Of a stretch of DNA of 64,000 nt, positions 9,055 to 16,736 are shown one piece after another; the stretch's first letter is position 1; each line of letters begins with the position of its first letter. Both the position numbers and the translations under genes were made by a program. The stretch is from the NCBI RefSeq assembly GCF_002532045.1, contig NZ_NWTG01000005.1, positions 124,001-188,000 of the forward strand. The letters run 5' to 3'. This DNA is from Bradyrhizobium sp. C9. Its GTDB lineage: Bacteria; Pseudomonadota; Alphaproteobacteria; Rhizobiales; Xanthobacteraceae. Under the pieces are notes generated by a model. That model made no database searches. It was not told the origin of the DNA and worked only from the letters and a program-made list of their open reading frames with translations.

Positions 9055-9920
9055 CTCCCTCGCCTCGCTGGCTGCCGAAGCGCCGTGACAAGATGATCGG
9101 CGAGCAATGACGCCGCGCGCGCGAGGTTGGGCGCGCGATGCAACCGGATCTCGGCTCGCGGCAGTCGCGGCATGCCGTCGCGCGCGGTCAGTCGCCGCAA
9201 CGTCGGCGGAAAGGTGCCCGACTTCACGACCGTCACGGCAAGACCCTGCGCCGCGATCGCCTCGACCGCGGACAGGCTGTGGCTGACAAAGGCGAGCCGC
9301 CACGGCCGGCTCGCTTGGTCGAGCGCCTGCATCGCCCAGCTCCGAAACAGACAGCCCTGCGGATAGAGCGCAACCGGCAACGGGTCGAGCTCCTCGACGC
9401 GATGTGTGGCACTCGCGGCCCACACCGCCTGCTCCGTGCGCAGCAACTCGCCCTCGCCGCGCCCCTCGGGGTGCATTGCGATCACGAGGTCATAGGCTTC
9501 GCCGAGCCGGTCCGTCATCGACGAGGTCAGCCCGGTTTCCATCTCGACATGGATCAGCGGATAATTGGCGATGAACTCCTTCAGCAGCGGCGGGACGATC
9601 AGCGTCCCGTAATCGTCCATCACGCCAAGGCGGACCCGCCCGTCGATGCCGTGCTCGCGAACCCGGCCGACCGCCTCGGCGTTGAGGCTCAGAATTCGGC
9701 GGGCATAACCGAGCAGCCCCTCGCCGGCCGCGCTCAGATCGACGCTGGACGTGCTGCGGCGAAACAGCTCGGCCTGCAACCGCTCCTCCAGCCGCTTCAC
9801 CTGCATGCTGACGGCGGATTGTGTCCGGTTCAGCGCCGCGGCGGCGCGGGTGAAGGAGCGATGATCCGCCACCGCGACAAAGGCCTGCAAGAGATCCGGG
9901 TCGAGGACGGGCGCACTCAT
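9051..9920 (-). CDS. LysR family transcriptional regulator
   Basis: A 289-residue regulator with an N-terminal winged helix (about 8-67: LQAFVAVADHRSFTRAAAALNRTQSAVSMQVKRLE, recognition helix QSAVSMQV) and a two-lobe effector domain (about 92-285, RLGVMDDYGTLIVPPLLKEF). It is divergent from the EamA transporter with a 94-base intergenic region containing a T-N11-A site, the usual arrangement for a LysR protein controlling its neighbour and itself. Its stop overlaps that of the SDR gene on the other strand. Inducer unknown. Confidence 0.94.
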   Translation of the reverse strand: MSAPVLDPDLLQAFVAVADHRSFTRAAAALNRTQSAVSMQVKRLEERLQAELFRRSTSSVDLSAAGEGLLGYARRILSLNAEAVGRVREHGIDGRVRLGVMDDYGTLIVPPLLKEFIANYPLIHVEMETGLTSSMTDRLGEAYDLVIAMHPEGRGEGELLRTEQAVWAASATHRVEELDPLPVALYPQGCLFRSWAMQALDQASRPWRLAFVSHSLSAVEAIAAQGLAVTVVKSGTFPPTLRRLTARDGMPRLPRAEIRLHRAPNLARAASLLADHLVTALRQPARRGS

Positions 9921-9931
9921 CAGAATCCGTG

Positions 9932-9947
9932 ATTTGCTTGATCAAAT
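9932..9947. promoter_or_regulatory. LysR-type operator between lysR and eamA genes
   Basis: ATTTG-CTTGAT-CAAAT, an inverted repeat with five-base arms that fits the LysR-family T-N11-A rule and contains the palindrome TTGATCAA. Located 12 bases upstream of the LysR start and about 70 bases upstream of the transporter start. Confidence 0.55.
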
Positions 9948-10014
9948 TTATTGCATTCACTGATTATCGACCGTTCCCTAGATTGTGCAAGCAAAACAGC
10001 GGGATCGGAGCGGG

Positions 10015-10917
10015 ATGGGCGAGATTTGGGGGGTGTTGGCCGCGGTCGCGTCGAGTGCGCTCGGCGGAACCTCGATCGGGGCAACGCGGTTTCTGGCCGG
10101 CACCATCGATCCGCTGGCGATCGGCGCATTCCGCTTCGGCATCGGCGTGCTGCTGTTGCTGCCGCTGGCGCTGCTGCAACGTGGAAGCTGGCCGTCGCGA
10201 CGCGACTGGCCCGGTGTCGCCGGCCTCGGCCTCTTGTTCTTTGCGGCGTTTCCGATCTTGTTCAACGCGTCGCTGATCTTCACCACCGCCGCCCGCGGCG
10301 CGCTCGCGCTCTCGACGCTGCCGCTGCTCACCATGCTGGTTGCTGCGGCGCTCGGTGCCGAGCCGCTCACCGCGCGAAAGACCACAGGCGTGCTGGTCAC
10401 GATCCTGGGTGTCTCGATGGCGCTGCTCTCAGGCCTCGCCACGGCCCCGCCGGGTGCCTGGCGCGGTGATCTCCTGATGGTCGGAGCCGCGCTGTGCATG
10501 GCGCTCTACAGCATCTGGTCGAAGCCCTACATCCGCCGCTCCGGCCCGATCACCTTCACCACACTCGCGATGGCGGCCGGGGCCGCGGTCCTGATAACAG
10601 GCTCGCTGCTGCGCGGCAGTTTCGCACCGGTTGCGGAGTTCGGTGTGCCGCAATGGTTCGGCGCGACCTATCTCGGCGCGTTCGGCGCAGCACTCACCTT
10701 CTATCTGTGGGCCTTCGCGCTGGAACGGACCACGCCGACCCGGGTGGCCATCTCGGTCACCGTCAATCCGATTGCCGCCTCGCTGGTCGGCGCGGCGCTG
10801 CTCGGCGAGCCGCTGAGCTGGAATTTGATCGCCGGCATCGTCACCGTTTTCGTCGGCATCTGGATCGCGACGACCGAGCCGCAACAGGCACGCGTCGTCG
10901 CGCCCGACGCACACTGA
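10015..10917 (+). CDS. EamA family (DMT superfamily) transporter
   Basis: A 300-residue membrane protein with ten predicted hydrophobic helices in two EamA repeats (GEIWGVLAAVASSALGG at the start, and GDLLMVGAALCMALYSIWSKPY opening the second repeat). ATG 10015 is chosen because GGAGCGGG lies right upstream; an in-frame ATG ten codons earlier has no comparable site. The family exports amino acids and other metabolites. Control by the divergent LysR protein is likely from the layout. Specific substrate cannot be read from the sequence. Confidence 0.92.
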   Translation: MGEIWGVLAAVASSALGGTSIGATRFLAGTIDPLAIGAFRFGIGVLLLLPLALLQRGSWPSRRDWPGVAGLGLLFFAAFPILFNASLIFTTAARGALALSTLPLLTMLVAAALGAEPLTARKTTGVLVTILGVSMALLSGLATAPPGAWRGDLLMVGAALCMALYSIWSKPYIRRSGPITFTTLAMAAGAAVLITGSLLRGSFAPVAEFGVPQWFGATYLGAFGAALTFYLWAFALERTTPTRVAISVTVNPIAASLVGAALLGEPLSWNLIAGIVTVFVGIWIATTEPQQARVVAPDAH

Positions 10918-11000
10918 CCTGCGGCCACGCACCGGCAAGGCCGTCCGCGAATCCGTGCTAGCCTGAGACTCCGGTCCAGGCCAACCCGAGGCGGCGCGCG

Positions 11001-11681
11001 TTGAACATTTCCCTCTATGACGTCTCCGTGTGGGTGCTGCCGCTGGTGATCGCCATCACGTTTCACGAAGCCGCGCACGGCTTCGTCGCGCACCGGCTCG
11101 GCGACGACACCGCCTGGAAGCTCGGCCGCGTCAGCTTCAACCCGCTGAAGCACATCGACCCGTTCGGCACGCTGATCCTGCCCGCGATGCTGCTGTTCGC
11201 GCATTCGCCGTTCCTGTTCGGCTACGCCAAGCCGGTGCCGGTGAACTTCCGCAAGCTCAACCATCCCAAGCTCGACATGGTCTGGGTGGCGCTGGCCGGT
11301 CCGGTCACCAACATCATCCTGGCGACCGCGGCGGCGCTGGCATTCCACGCGCTGCCATTGGTTCCAGCCGATGCCGCAAAGTGGACCGCGGACAATCTGA
11401 AAAACGCGTTCCTGATCAACATCGTGCTCGCGATCTTCAACATGATGCCGATCCCGCCGCTGGACGGCGGCCGGGTCGCGGTCGGGCTGCTGCCGCGGCC
11501 GCTGGCAATCCCGCTGGCCCGGCTGGAGCCCTACGGCATGCTGATCCTGGTCGGACTTCTGATCCTGCTGCCCGTGATTGGCAGGCAAGTCGGCCTAAAT
11601 CTTGATGTTATTTCAACGATACTGCGAACTCTGACCGGCTATGTGATCAATGCCCTTCTCCTCATTACCGGAAACACATAG
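11001..11681 (+). CDS. Site-2 protease family (M50) membrane metallopeptidase
   Basis: A 226-residue compact membrane protease. The first helix carries the zinc motif HEAAH (H22, E23, H26) and a later helix carries NMMPIPPLDGGR, the NxxPxxDGG motif supplying the third ligand. A central FGYAKPVPVN loop and the AGPVTN segment are typical of the small rhizobial/bacterial SREBP-like M50 group without PDZ domain. The start is TTG 11001 (LNISLYDV), the only position that leaves the first helix intact, with GAGGCGG upstream. Natural substrate unknown; no anti-sigma factor gene is adjacent. Confidence 0.9.
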   Translation: MNISLYDVSVWVLPLVIAITFHEAAHGFVAHRLGDDTAWKLGRVSFNPLKHIDPFGTLILPAMLLFAHSPFLFGYAKPVPVNFRKLNHPKLDMVWVALAGPVTNIILATAAALAFHALPLVPADAAKWTADNLKNAFLINIVLAIFNMMPIPPLDGGRVAVGLLPRPLAIPLARLEPYGMLILVGLLILLPVIGRQVGLNLDVISTILRTLTGYVINALLLITGNT

Positions 11682-11761
11682 CCTTTGATCTGGCGCATGG
11701 TGTAACCGGAAATCGGTGCCACTTTCCGGAACATGCGCAAGGACGGGAACGCTTCGAGGCC

Positions 11762-12190
11762 ATGGTGATCAAAGCTGCCGATATGCTGATTGCACGACGC
11801 GCCGATACGCGTGCGCGGGCTGACTTTGCAACCTGGAAGATGATGGCGAAGCTGAACGGCGCCTCCGCCCTGCCGCCGGAGGCGCAGAATTTCCTGGCCA
11901 TCTACAAGAGGCTGCTGGATCAGATGAGCGACGGCGAGGCCAGCGAGGCGACGATCCTGGAGATGTACCGCACCTACTATGCGGAGATGGGCGGCGCAGG
12001 CAAGGCGCCCGAAGTTCCGGCACGCTCGCGCGAACCGGCCGCCGACACCGGCAACGTCACGGCGTTCCGCCGCCTGCCCACCAAGAAGGCGGCCGCCTCC
12101 GCCCCGAACGCCAAACGTCCGATGCCGGTGGCGCTGATCTTCGCCTGCCTCGTCGTGGTCTACGTCGCGATCCGCTACTACTGGAAATAG
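11762..12190 (+). CDS. Conserved hypothetical protein with C-terminal membrane anchor
   Basis: A 142-residue protein that I cannot assign to a named family. Residues 1-80 are predicted helical and soluble (WKMMAKLNGASALPPEAQNFL), 85-120 are a basic, Ala/Pro-rich linker, and 122-138 form one hydrophobic helix (VALIFACLVVVYVAI) ending in RYYWK, so it is probably tail-anchored in the inner membrane. It follows the M50 protease gene by 80 bases; a functional link, for example as a partner or substrate, is speculation. ATG 11762 has only a weak upstream purine stretch; ATG 11783 is an alternative. Confidence 0.7.
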   Translation: MVIKAADMLIARRADTRARADFATWKMMAKLNGASALPPEAQNFLAIYKRLLDQMSDGEASEATILEMYRTYYAEMGGAGKAPEVPARSREPAADTGNVTAFRRLPTKKAAASAPNAKRPMPVALIFACLVVVYVAIRYYWK

Positions 12191-12298
12191 CGCGGCTTCG
12201 CTTCAAGCCATTCCCGCCTTCCTCATGAACGCGCGCAGACGCTGCGGCGTCGCGTCGCGTGTCACAGGCCGCTCAATCGCCGCAGCGTGGAATATCGC

Positions 12299-12314
12299 GC
12301 GCGATCGATCGCGC
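12299..12314. promoter_or_regulatory. 16-base perfect palindrome upstream of the orphan binding protein
   Basis: GCGCGATCGATCGCGC is a perfect self-complementary sequence 74 bases before the binding-protein start; a small GCCCG/CGGGC hairpin follows at 12333-12346. It may be an operator, but GATC-rich palindromes also occur by chance in this base composition. Confidence 0.35.
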
Positions 12315-12387
12315 CTGTGCCCTAGGCGATACGCCCGATGCCGGGCATAATGAGGAACTCAAGAACAAAAATCATACTGGAGGAAAG

Positions 12388-13608
12388 ATGAAGCGTTCCA
12401 TTGCAGCCCTGATCATGACGACGACCCTCGTCTTCGTGGGCGGTGCATCGGCGCAGACGATGGACAAGGTCGCCAAGGTCGGCGCCCTCGGCGATCAGTC
12501 CGGTCTCTATCAGGACATCGGCGGCCCCGGCTCGACGGTGGCTGCGCAGATGGCGATCGAGGATTCGGGGCTACTGGCGAAGGGCTGGAAGATCGATTTG
12601 ATCTCGGCCGACCACCAGAACAAGCCCGACGTCGCGGTCAACATCGGCAAGCAGTGGATCGATGTCGAGAAGGTCGACGTGTTCGTCGATCTGGCGGCGT
12701 CCAATGTCGGGCTTGCGATCGCCAACCTCGCCAAGGAGAAGAACGTCGTCAATTTGAACTCGGGCTCTGCCTCGTCCGACCTCACGGGTGCGCAGTGCTC
12801 GCCGAACACGGTGCACTGGGTCTACGACACCTACATGCTCGCCAACGGCACCGGCAAGGCGCTGGTGAAATCCGGCGGCGACACCTGGTTCTTCCTCACC
12901 GCGGACTACGCGTTCGGCCAGGCGCTGGAGCGCGACACTTCGAATGTCGTCACCGCGAATGGCGGCAAGGTGCTCGGCAGCGTCAAGCATCCGCTCAACA
13001 ACGCGGACTTCTCGTCCTTCCTGCTGCAGGCGCAAAGCTCGAAGGCCAAGATCGTCGGCCTTGCCAATGCCGGCGGCGACACCACCAACGCGATCAAGCA
13101 GGCTGCCGAATTCGGCATCGTCTCGGGCGGCCAGCGGCTCGCCGGCATGCTGCTGTTCATTACCGACATCAATGCGCTCGGCCTCAACGTTGCGCAGGGC
13201 CTGAACTTCACCGAGACGTTCTACTGGGACATGAACGACCAGACCCGCGCGTTCTCGAAGCGCTTCATGGAGCGGTTCAAGAAGAACCCGCCGACCATGG
13301 TGCAGGCCGGCGTCTACGCCTCGCTGATCCATTACTTCAAGGCATTGGAAGCGCTCGGCGGCAATCCGCATGACGGCCGCGCCGTCGTCGCCAAGATGAA
13401 GGAGCTGCCGACCGACGATCCGCTGTTCGGCAAAGGATCGATCCGAATCGACGGCCGCAAGATCCACCCCGCCTATCTGTTCGAGGTGAAGAAGCCGTCG
13501 GAGTCGAAATATCCGTGGGACTATTACAAGCTGATGGCGACCATCCCCGCGGATGAAGCCTTCCTGCCGCTCGAGAAGAGCGCCTGCCCGCTGGTGAAGA
13601 AGAGCTGA
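12388..13608 (+). CDS. Branched-chain amino acid-type ABC substrate-binding protein (orphan)
   Basis: Periplasmic binding protein of 406 residues in the LivK/Peripla_BP_6 family. ATG 12388 is fixed by GGAGGAAAG directly upstream and by a clean signal peptide (MKRSIAALIMTTTLVFVGGASAQ, cut after ASA). The core shows VGALGDQSGLYQDIGGPG and NLNSGSASSDLTGAQCSPNTVHW, typical of the hydrophobic amino acid or amide/urea/aromatic-acid binding group; two cysteines (C in TGAQCSPN and near the C-terminus, SACPLVKKS) may form a disulfide. No Liv permease or ATPase gene is adjacent, so it must use components encoded elsewhere. Confidence 0.92.
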   Translation: MKRSIAALIMTTTLVFVGGASAQTMDKVAKVGALGDQSGLYQDIGGPGSTVAAQMAIEDSGLLAKGWKIDLISADHQNKPDVAVNIGKQWIDVEKVDVFVDLAASNVGLAIANLAKEKNVVNLNSGSASSDLTGAQCSPNTVHWVYDTYMLANGTGKALVKSGGDTWFFLTADYAFGQALERDTSNVVTANGGKVLGSVKHPLNNADFSSFLLQAQSSKAKIVGLANAGGDTTNAIKQAAEFGIVSGGQRLAGMLLFITDINALGLNVAQGLNFTETFYWDMNDQTRAFSKRFMERFKKNPPTMVQAGVYASLIHYFKALEALGGNPHDGRAVVAKMKELPTDDPLFGKGSIRIDGRKIHPAYLFEVKKPSESKYPWDYYKLMATIPADEAFLPLEKSACPLVKKS

Positions 13609-13615
13609 GGCCTCG

Positions 13616-13714
13616 TTATTCCGGGCTTCGCGGCGCGAGCGCCCGGAGTTCAACGATCCGCCGAGCATGCGGCACCATGGATTCCGGGCTCGCGACTTTG
13701 TCGCGCCCCGGAAT
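13616..13714. repeat. Palindromic repeat element, RPE-like (copy 2)
   Basis: Intergenic repeat between the binding protein and tonB. The clearest hairpin is TTCCGGG ... CCCGGAA at 13682-13713, with an inner CGCGA/TCGCG pair; an upstream ATTCCGGGCTTCGCGGCGCGAGCGCCCGGA-type block is related. It belongs to the TTCCGGGCTCGCG class of Bradyrhizobium intergenic repeats and may act as a bidirectional transcription barrier between the convergent genes. Confidence 0.6.
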
Positions 13715-13722
13715 GACCACGG

Positions 13723-14517
13723 TTACTTCTTCGGTTTGTTGAAGGTAACGGGAAGCGTGAAGGAGAACTGGTCCTCGGTCAGTCCGGCCGGCGGCGCCGG
13801 CACCGGATCGGAGCGGTGGACCATCAAGACCGCGGCGTCATCGAACGCAACGTCTCCCGACGTTTCCATCACCGCAACGGACAAGACCTTGCCGAGACGA
13901 TTGAGCACCAGGGCAAGCTTCACCTTGCCCTCCTTCGCCTTGCCGTTCTCCGGGAATTTCTTGTGCAGGTCGAGATAGGCGCTGATCTTCTTGCCCCATT
14001 TGGCGGTCAGCGCGAGCTTGTCCTTGCCAATCCCGGGATTCGGCGCCTTCGTCGTCTCCGACTGGCGCGCGTCCTCCAGCTTGGTCGGCGCAGCGGCTTC
14101 TGAAGCCTGCTGTGCTTCCTGAGCGTTGGTCTCGACCTTGGCGACCTTGGCCTCGTCCTCCTTCTGCTTCTTGGCGGTGTCTTCCGTCACGATGCGATCG
14201 GGGTCGTCGGCCTCCATCGGCTTGGCCTGCGGCAGGTCGGTGTCCTTCACCTCTGCCTTCTGCTGCGCCATCTCCTGCACGGCCTGTTGCTCGTCAGCCG
14301 GCGCACCTGGCGGTGCGGCGTCATCGGGCACGTCGGGAGAGGCGAGCTCGACGGCGTATTCCGCGCCGGCGGCACCAAGGCCTTCATCACCATCGTCGCC
14401 GCGCAAATTCGTCAGCGCCAGCGCCGCGCCGCCGAGATGCAGCCCGACCGCCGTCACCGCGGCGATCACCCAGAGCCGCTTCGACGTCCGCAGGTCAAGA
14501 TCGGGGTTGGTGGACAT
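13723..14517 (-). CDS. tonB: TonB family energy-transduction protein
   Basis: A 264-residue periplasm-spanning protein. One N-terminal membrane helix (about 13-35, RLWVIAAVTAVGLHLGGAALAL, containing the conserved His at about 27) anchors it; residues 60-165 are an acidic and lysine-rich, Pro/Ala/Glu-rich linker; the C-terminal domain from about 180 (WGKKISAYLDLHKKFPENGKAKEGKVKLALVLNRLGKV) is the TonB fold that contacts the receptor TonB box. It is the last gene of the operon receptor, hydroxylase, exbB, exbD, tonB, and is 12 bases after exbD. Confidence 0.93.
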   Translation of the reverse strand: MSTNPDLDLRTSKRLWVIAAVTAVGLHLGGAALALTNLRGDDGDEGLGAAGAEYAVELASPDVPDDAAPPGAPADEQQAVQEMAQQKAEVKDTDLPQAKPMEADDPDRIVTEDTAKKQKEDEAKVAKVETNAQEAQQASEAAAPTKLEDARQSETTKAPNPGIGKDKLALTAKWGKKISAYLDLHKKFPENGKAKEGKVKLALVLNRLGKVLSVAVMETSGDVAFDDAAVLMVHRSDPVPAPPAGLTEDQFSFTLPVTFNKPKK

Positions 14518-14529
14518 CGCTGTTCGCCG

Positions 14530-14994
14530 TCAGGGTTTTGCCGGCTCGGCCTGCGCCGGTGCGGGCGTTCCCGGAACGCCCTCGAGCGCAACCAGCTTGA
14601 CATGCGTGTAGCCGCCGGAGCGCAACAGCTCCATCACGCCCATCAGCTCGCCATAGGGCACCATGCGATCGGCGCGCAGGAACACGTATTTGTCGCGGCT
14701 CATGTCGGGCACCGCATCGAGCGAATTGACCAGGTCGGCCCGCTTCACGGCGTTCTCGCCGATCGCCAGTGTCAGGTCCGGCTTGATGCTGACATAGGTC
14801 GGCTTGTCCGGTTTCTTCTGCGGCGTTGCGCTGGAGGTCGGCAGATCGATCGGCAAATCGACGGTCGAGAGCGGCGCCGCCACCATGAAGATGATCAGCA
14901 GCACCAGCATCACGTCGATGAATGGCGTGACGTTGATCTCGTGGGATTCCGCGAAATCGTCGTCGCCATCGTTCTCGGAGATCGAGACGGCCAT
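14530..14994 (-). CDS. exbD: ExbD biopolymer transport protein
   Basis: A 154-residue proton-channel subunit of the TonB system. The N-terminus is cytoplasmic (MAVSISENDGDDDFAESHEINVTPFIDVMLVLLIIFMV), with the catalytic aspartate in PFIDVML and a single helix, followed by a periplasmic domain (RADLVNSLDAVPDMSRDKYVFLRADRMVPYGELMGVM) typical of ExbD. It lies three bases after exbB and 12 before tonB, so the three are one transcription unit. A Pro/Ala-rich tail (GTPAPAQAEPAKP) is slightly longer than in enteric ExbD. Confidence 0.95.
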   Translation of the reverse strand: MAVSISENDGDDDFAESHEINVTPFIDVMLVLLIIFMVAAPLSTVDLPIDLPTSSATPQKKPDKPTYVSIKPDLTLAIGENAVKRADLVNSLDAVPDMSRDKYVFLRADRMVPYGELMGVMELLRSGGYTHVKLVALEGVPGTPAPAQAEPAKP

Positions 14995-14997
14995 CGC

Positions 14998-16023
14998 CTA
15001 CTCCGCCGCCGCAGCGCGCGGAAGCGCGGTGCGCGGAACGTCACCATGGGTGCGGTCGAGATCACGCGACAGCAGCCGTCCCGCCGCGCCCGAGGCGCGG
15101 TTGACCAGCTCGAGATAGACCTTCGTGACGCGCGAGAAATGGTTGTAGATGATCACCGCCGGGATCGCCGCGACGAGGCCGATCGCGGTTGCGAGCAGCG
15201 CTTCCGCGATGCCGGGCGCCACCACGGCAAGGTTCGTCGTCTGCGACTTCGAAATGCCGATGAAGCTGTTCATGATACCCCAGACCGTGCCGAACAGGCC
15301 GACGAACGGCGACGTCGCGCCGATGGTCGCGAGCAGGCCCATGCCGACGCGGATCTTGCGGGCTTCCGCGCGCACGATTTCGGCAAAGCTCGATGCCGCG
15401 CGCTCCTTGATGCCGGCGTCGCCGGAGATGCCCGCCGACAGTCGTCCCTCGCGCATCGCAGCTGCAATGAACGACGACAGCACGCTGCCCTTGGCGCCGA
15501 GGGCGAACTGCGCTTCCGCCAGCGACCGCGATTCAGCGATCTTGGCGAGCGCGCCGCGCAGCTTGCTCTGCGCCACAGTCAGCTCGACCATCTTGGCGAT
15601 GAACACCGTCCAGGTCACCAGCGATGCGAACGCCAGACCGAGCATCACCGCCTTTACGATGATGTCGGCGTTCAGGAACATGTTCCACGGCGACAATTCG
15701 TGCAGGCCGGTCGAGGTCGACTTCAGCACCTTGCCATCGCCGTTCGCAGACGCGGCCGGCGACACATCGAGTGCGGTCGGTACGGGAGCTGCTGCGGCAG
15801 GTGCCGGCGCGGCCTGGGCTTGCGGCGCCGCGGGCGCGGCCGGGGCAGCCGCCGCAGGAGGGGCAGCCTGTGGTTGAGCCACGGGTGCGGACTGGGCCCG
15901 GATCACGGGCGCGGGCTGCGCGGCAGGCGCCGTTTGCTGCTGCGCCGAACACGGCGCGGCCAGCATCAGCATCGCCAGCGAGGCGACCATGGCGGATGCA
16001 GCGGGAAACTTGAATGTCATCAT
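14998..16023 (-). CDS. exbB: ExbB proton-channel protein with signal-type N-terminus
   Basis: A 341-residue ExbB. It begins with a cleavable-type signal (MMTFKFPAASAMVASLAMLMLAAPCSA) and about 80 residues of Gln/Ala/Pro-rich sequence before the MotA/TolQ/ExbB core. This long form, the TonB-system energizer ExbB type I, is usual in alphaproteobacteria. The core has three helices, with GLLATIGATSPFVGLFGTVWGIMNSF (about 240-265) and AIGLVAAIPAVIIYNHFSR (about 285-305) carrying the conserved Thr/Ser and Ala-Ala-Ile-Pro motif. The gene starts three bases after the PKHD hydroxylase stop. Confidence 0.95.
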   Translation of the reverse strand: MMTFKFPAASAMVASLAMLMLAAPCSAQQQTAPAAQPAPVIRAQSAPVAQPQAAPPAAAAPAAPAAPQAQAAPAPAAAAPVPTALDVSPAASANGDGKVLKSTSTGLHELSPWNMFLNADIIVKAVMLGLAFASLVTWTVFIAKMVELTVAQSKLRGALAKIAESRSLAEAQFALGAKGSVLSSFIAAAMREGRLSAGISGDAGIKERAASSFAEIVRAEARKIRVGMGLLATIGATSPFVGLFGTVWGIMNSFIGISKSQTTNLAVVAPGIAEALLATAIGLVAAIPAVIIYNHFSRVTKVYLELVNRASGAAGRLLSRDLDRTHGDVPRTALPRAAAAE

Positions 16024-16026
16024 CAG

Positions 16027-16716
16027 TTACACTTCAGCCCAGTGACGGATCAGGTTGTGATAAATCCCGGTCAATTTGACCGTTTCAGGGTCATCGCGGC
16101 CCAGCCGCTCCACCAGAGCCTGGATCGCAGTATCGAGATCAAAGATCAGGCTGCGCGCGTGGGCATCCCGTACCATGCTCTGCAGCCAGAAAAAAGACGC
16201 TACGCGGGTCCCCCGCGTGACCGGCGTGACCAGATGCAAGCTGGACGCAGGATAAACCACGAGATCGCCTGCCGGCAGCTTGATTTCATGGGATCCGTAG
16301 AGGTCCTCGATGACGAGCTCGCCGCCATCGTACTCTTCGGGCTCCGATAAAAACAGCGTGACCGACAGGTCGGTGCGGATCCGCATGCCCGTCAGCCTGT
16401 CGCCCCGCACCGCATTGTCGACGTGCAGGCCGAAATGGTGCCCGTCGCTTGCGGCATAGCGGTTGAACAAGGGTGGAAAGATTCTAAGCGGGATCGCCGC
16501 GGAGATGAACCGCGGGCTTGCCGACAGCGCCGACAGGATCCGGGTGCCGAGCTGCCGCGCGACCTCGCTGTCGGGCGGCAGCTGCTCGTTGCGCTTGACC
16601 ATCGCGGACGCGGCACCCGCGGTCGAGCGGCCGTCCTCCCAATCGCTGGCGTCCATGATGCGGCGGAAGTCCGCCACATCAGCCTTGCTCAATACGTCGG
16701 GAATACAGACCAGCAT
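16027..16716 (-). CDS. PKHD-type Fe(II)/2-oxoglutarate hydroxylase (PiuC/YbiX family)
   Basis: A 229-residue dioxygenase. I place the start at ATG 16716 ([17 protein letters not shown]), matching the family length; the frame is open further upstream but that overlaps the receptor gene. The iron ligands are H98 and D100 (HVD) and H161 (SSLHLVTPV), with the 2-oxoglutarate-binding Arg at about 171. It sits between a siderophore receptor and exbB, the same association seen for PiuC and YbiX with Fiu-type catecholate receptors. Its substrate is not established; modification of a siderophore or its iron complex is a common guess. Confidence 0.9.
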   Translation of the reverse strand: MLVCIPDVLSKADVADFRRIMDASDWEDGRSTAGAASAMVKRNEQLPPDSEVARQLGTRILSALSASPRFISAAIPLRIFPPLFNRYAASDGHHFGLHVDNAVRGDRLTGMRIRTDLSVTLFLSEPEEYDGGELVIEDLYGSHEIKLPAGDLVVYPASSLHLVTPVTRGTRVASFFWLQSMVRDAHARSLIFDLDTAIQALVERLGRDDPETVKLTGIYHNLIRHWAEV

Positions 16717-16736
16717 CTTGTGCCGCGAAGCCTCCG

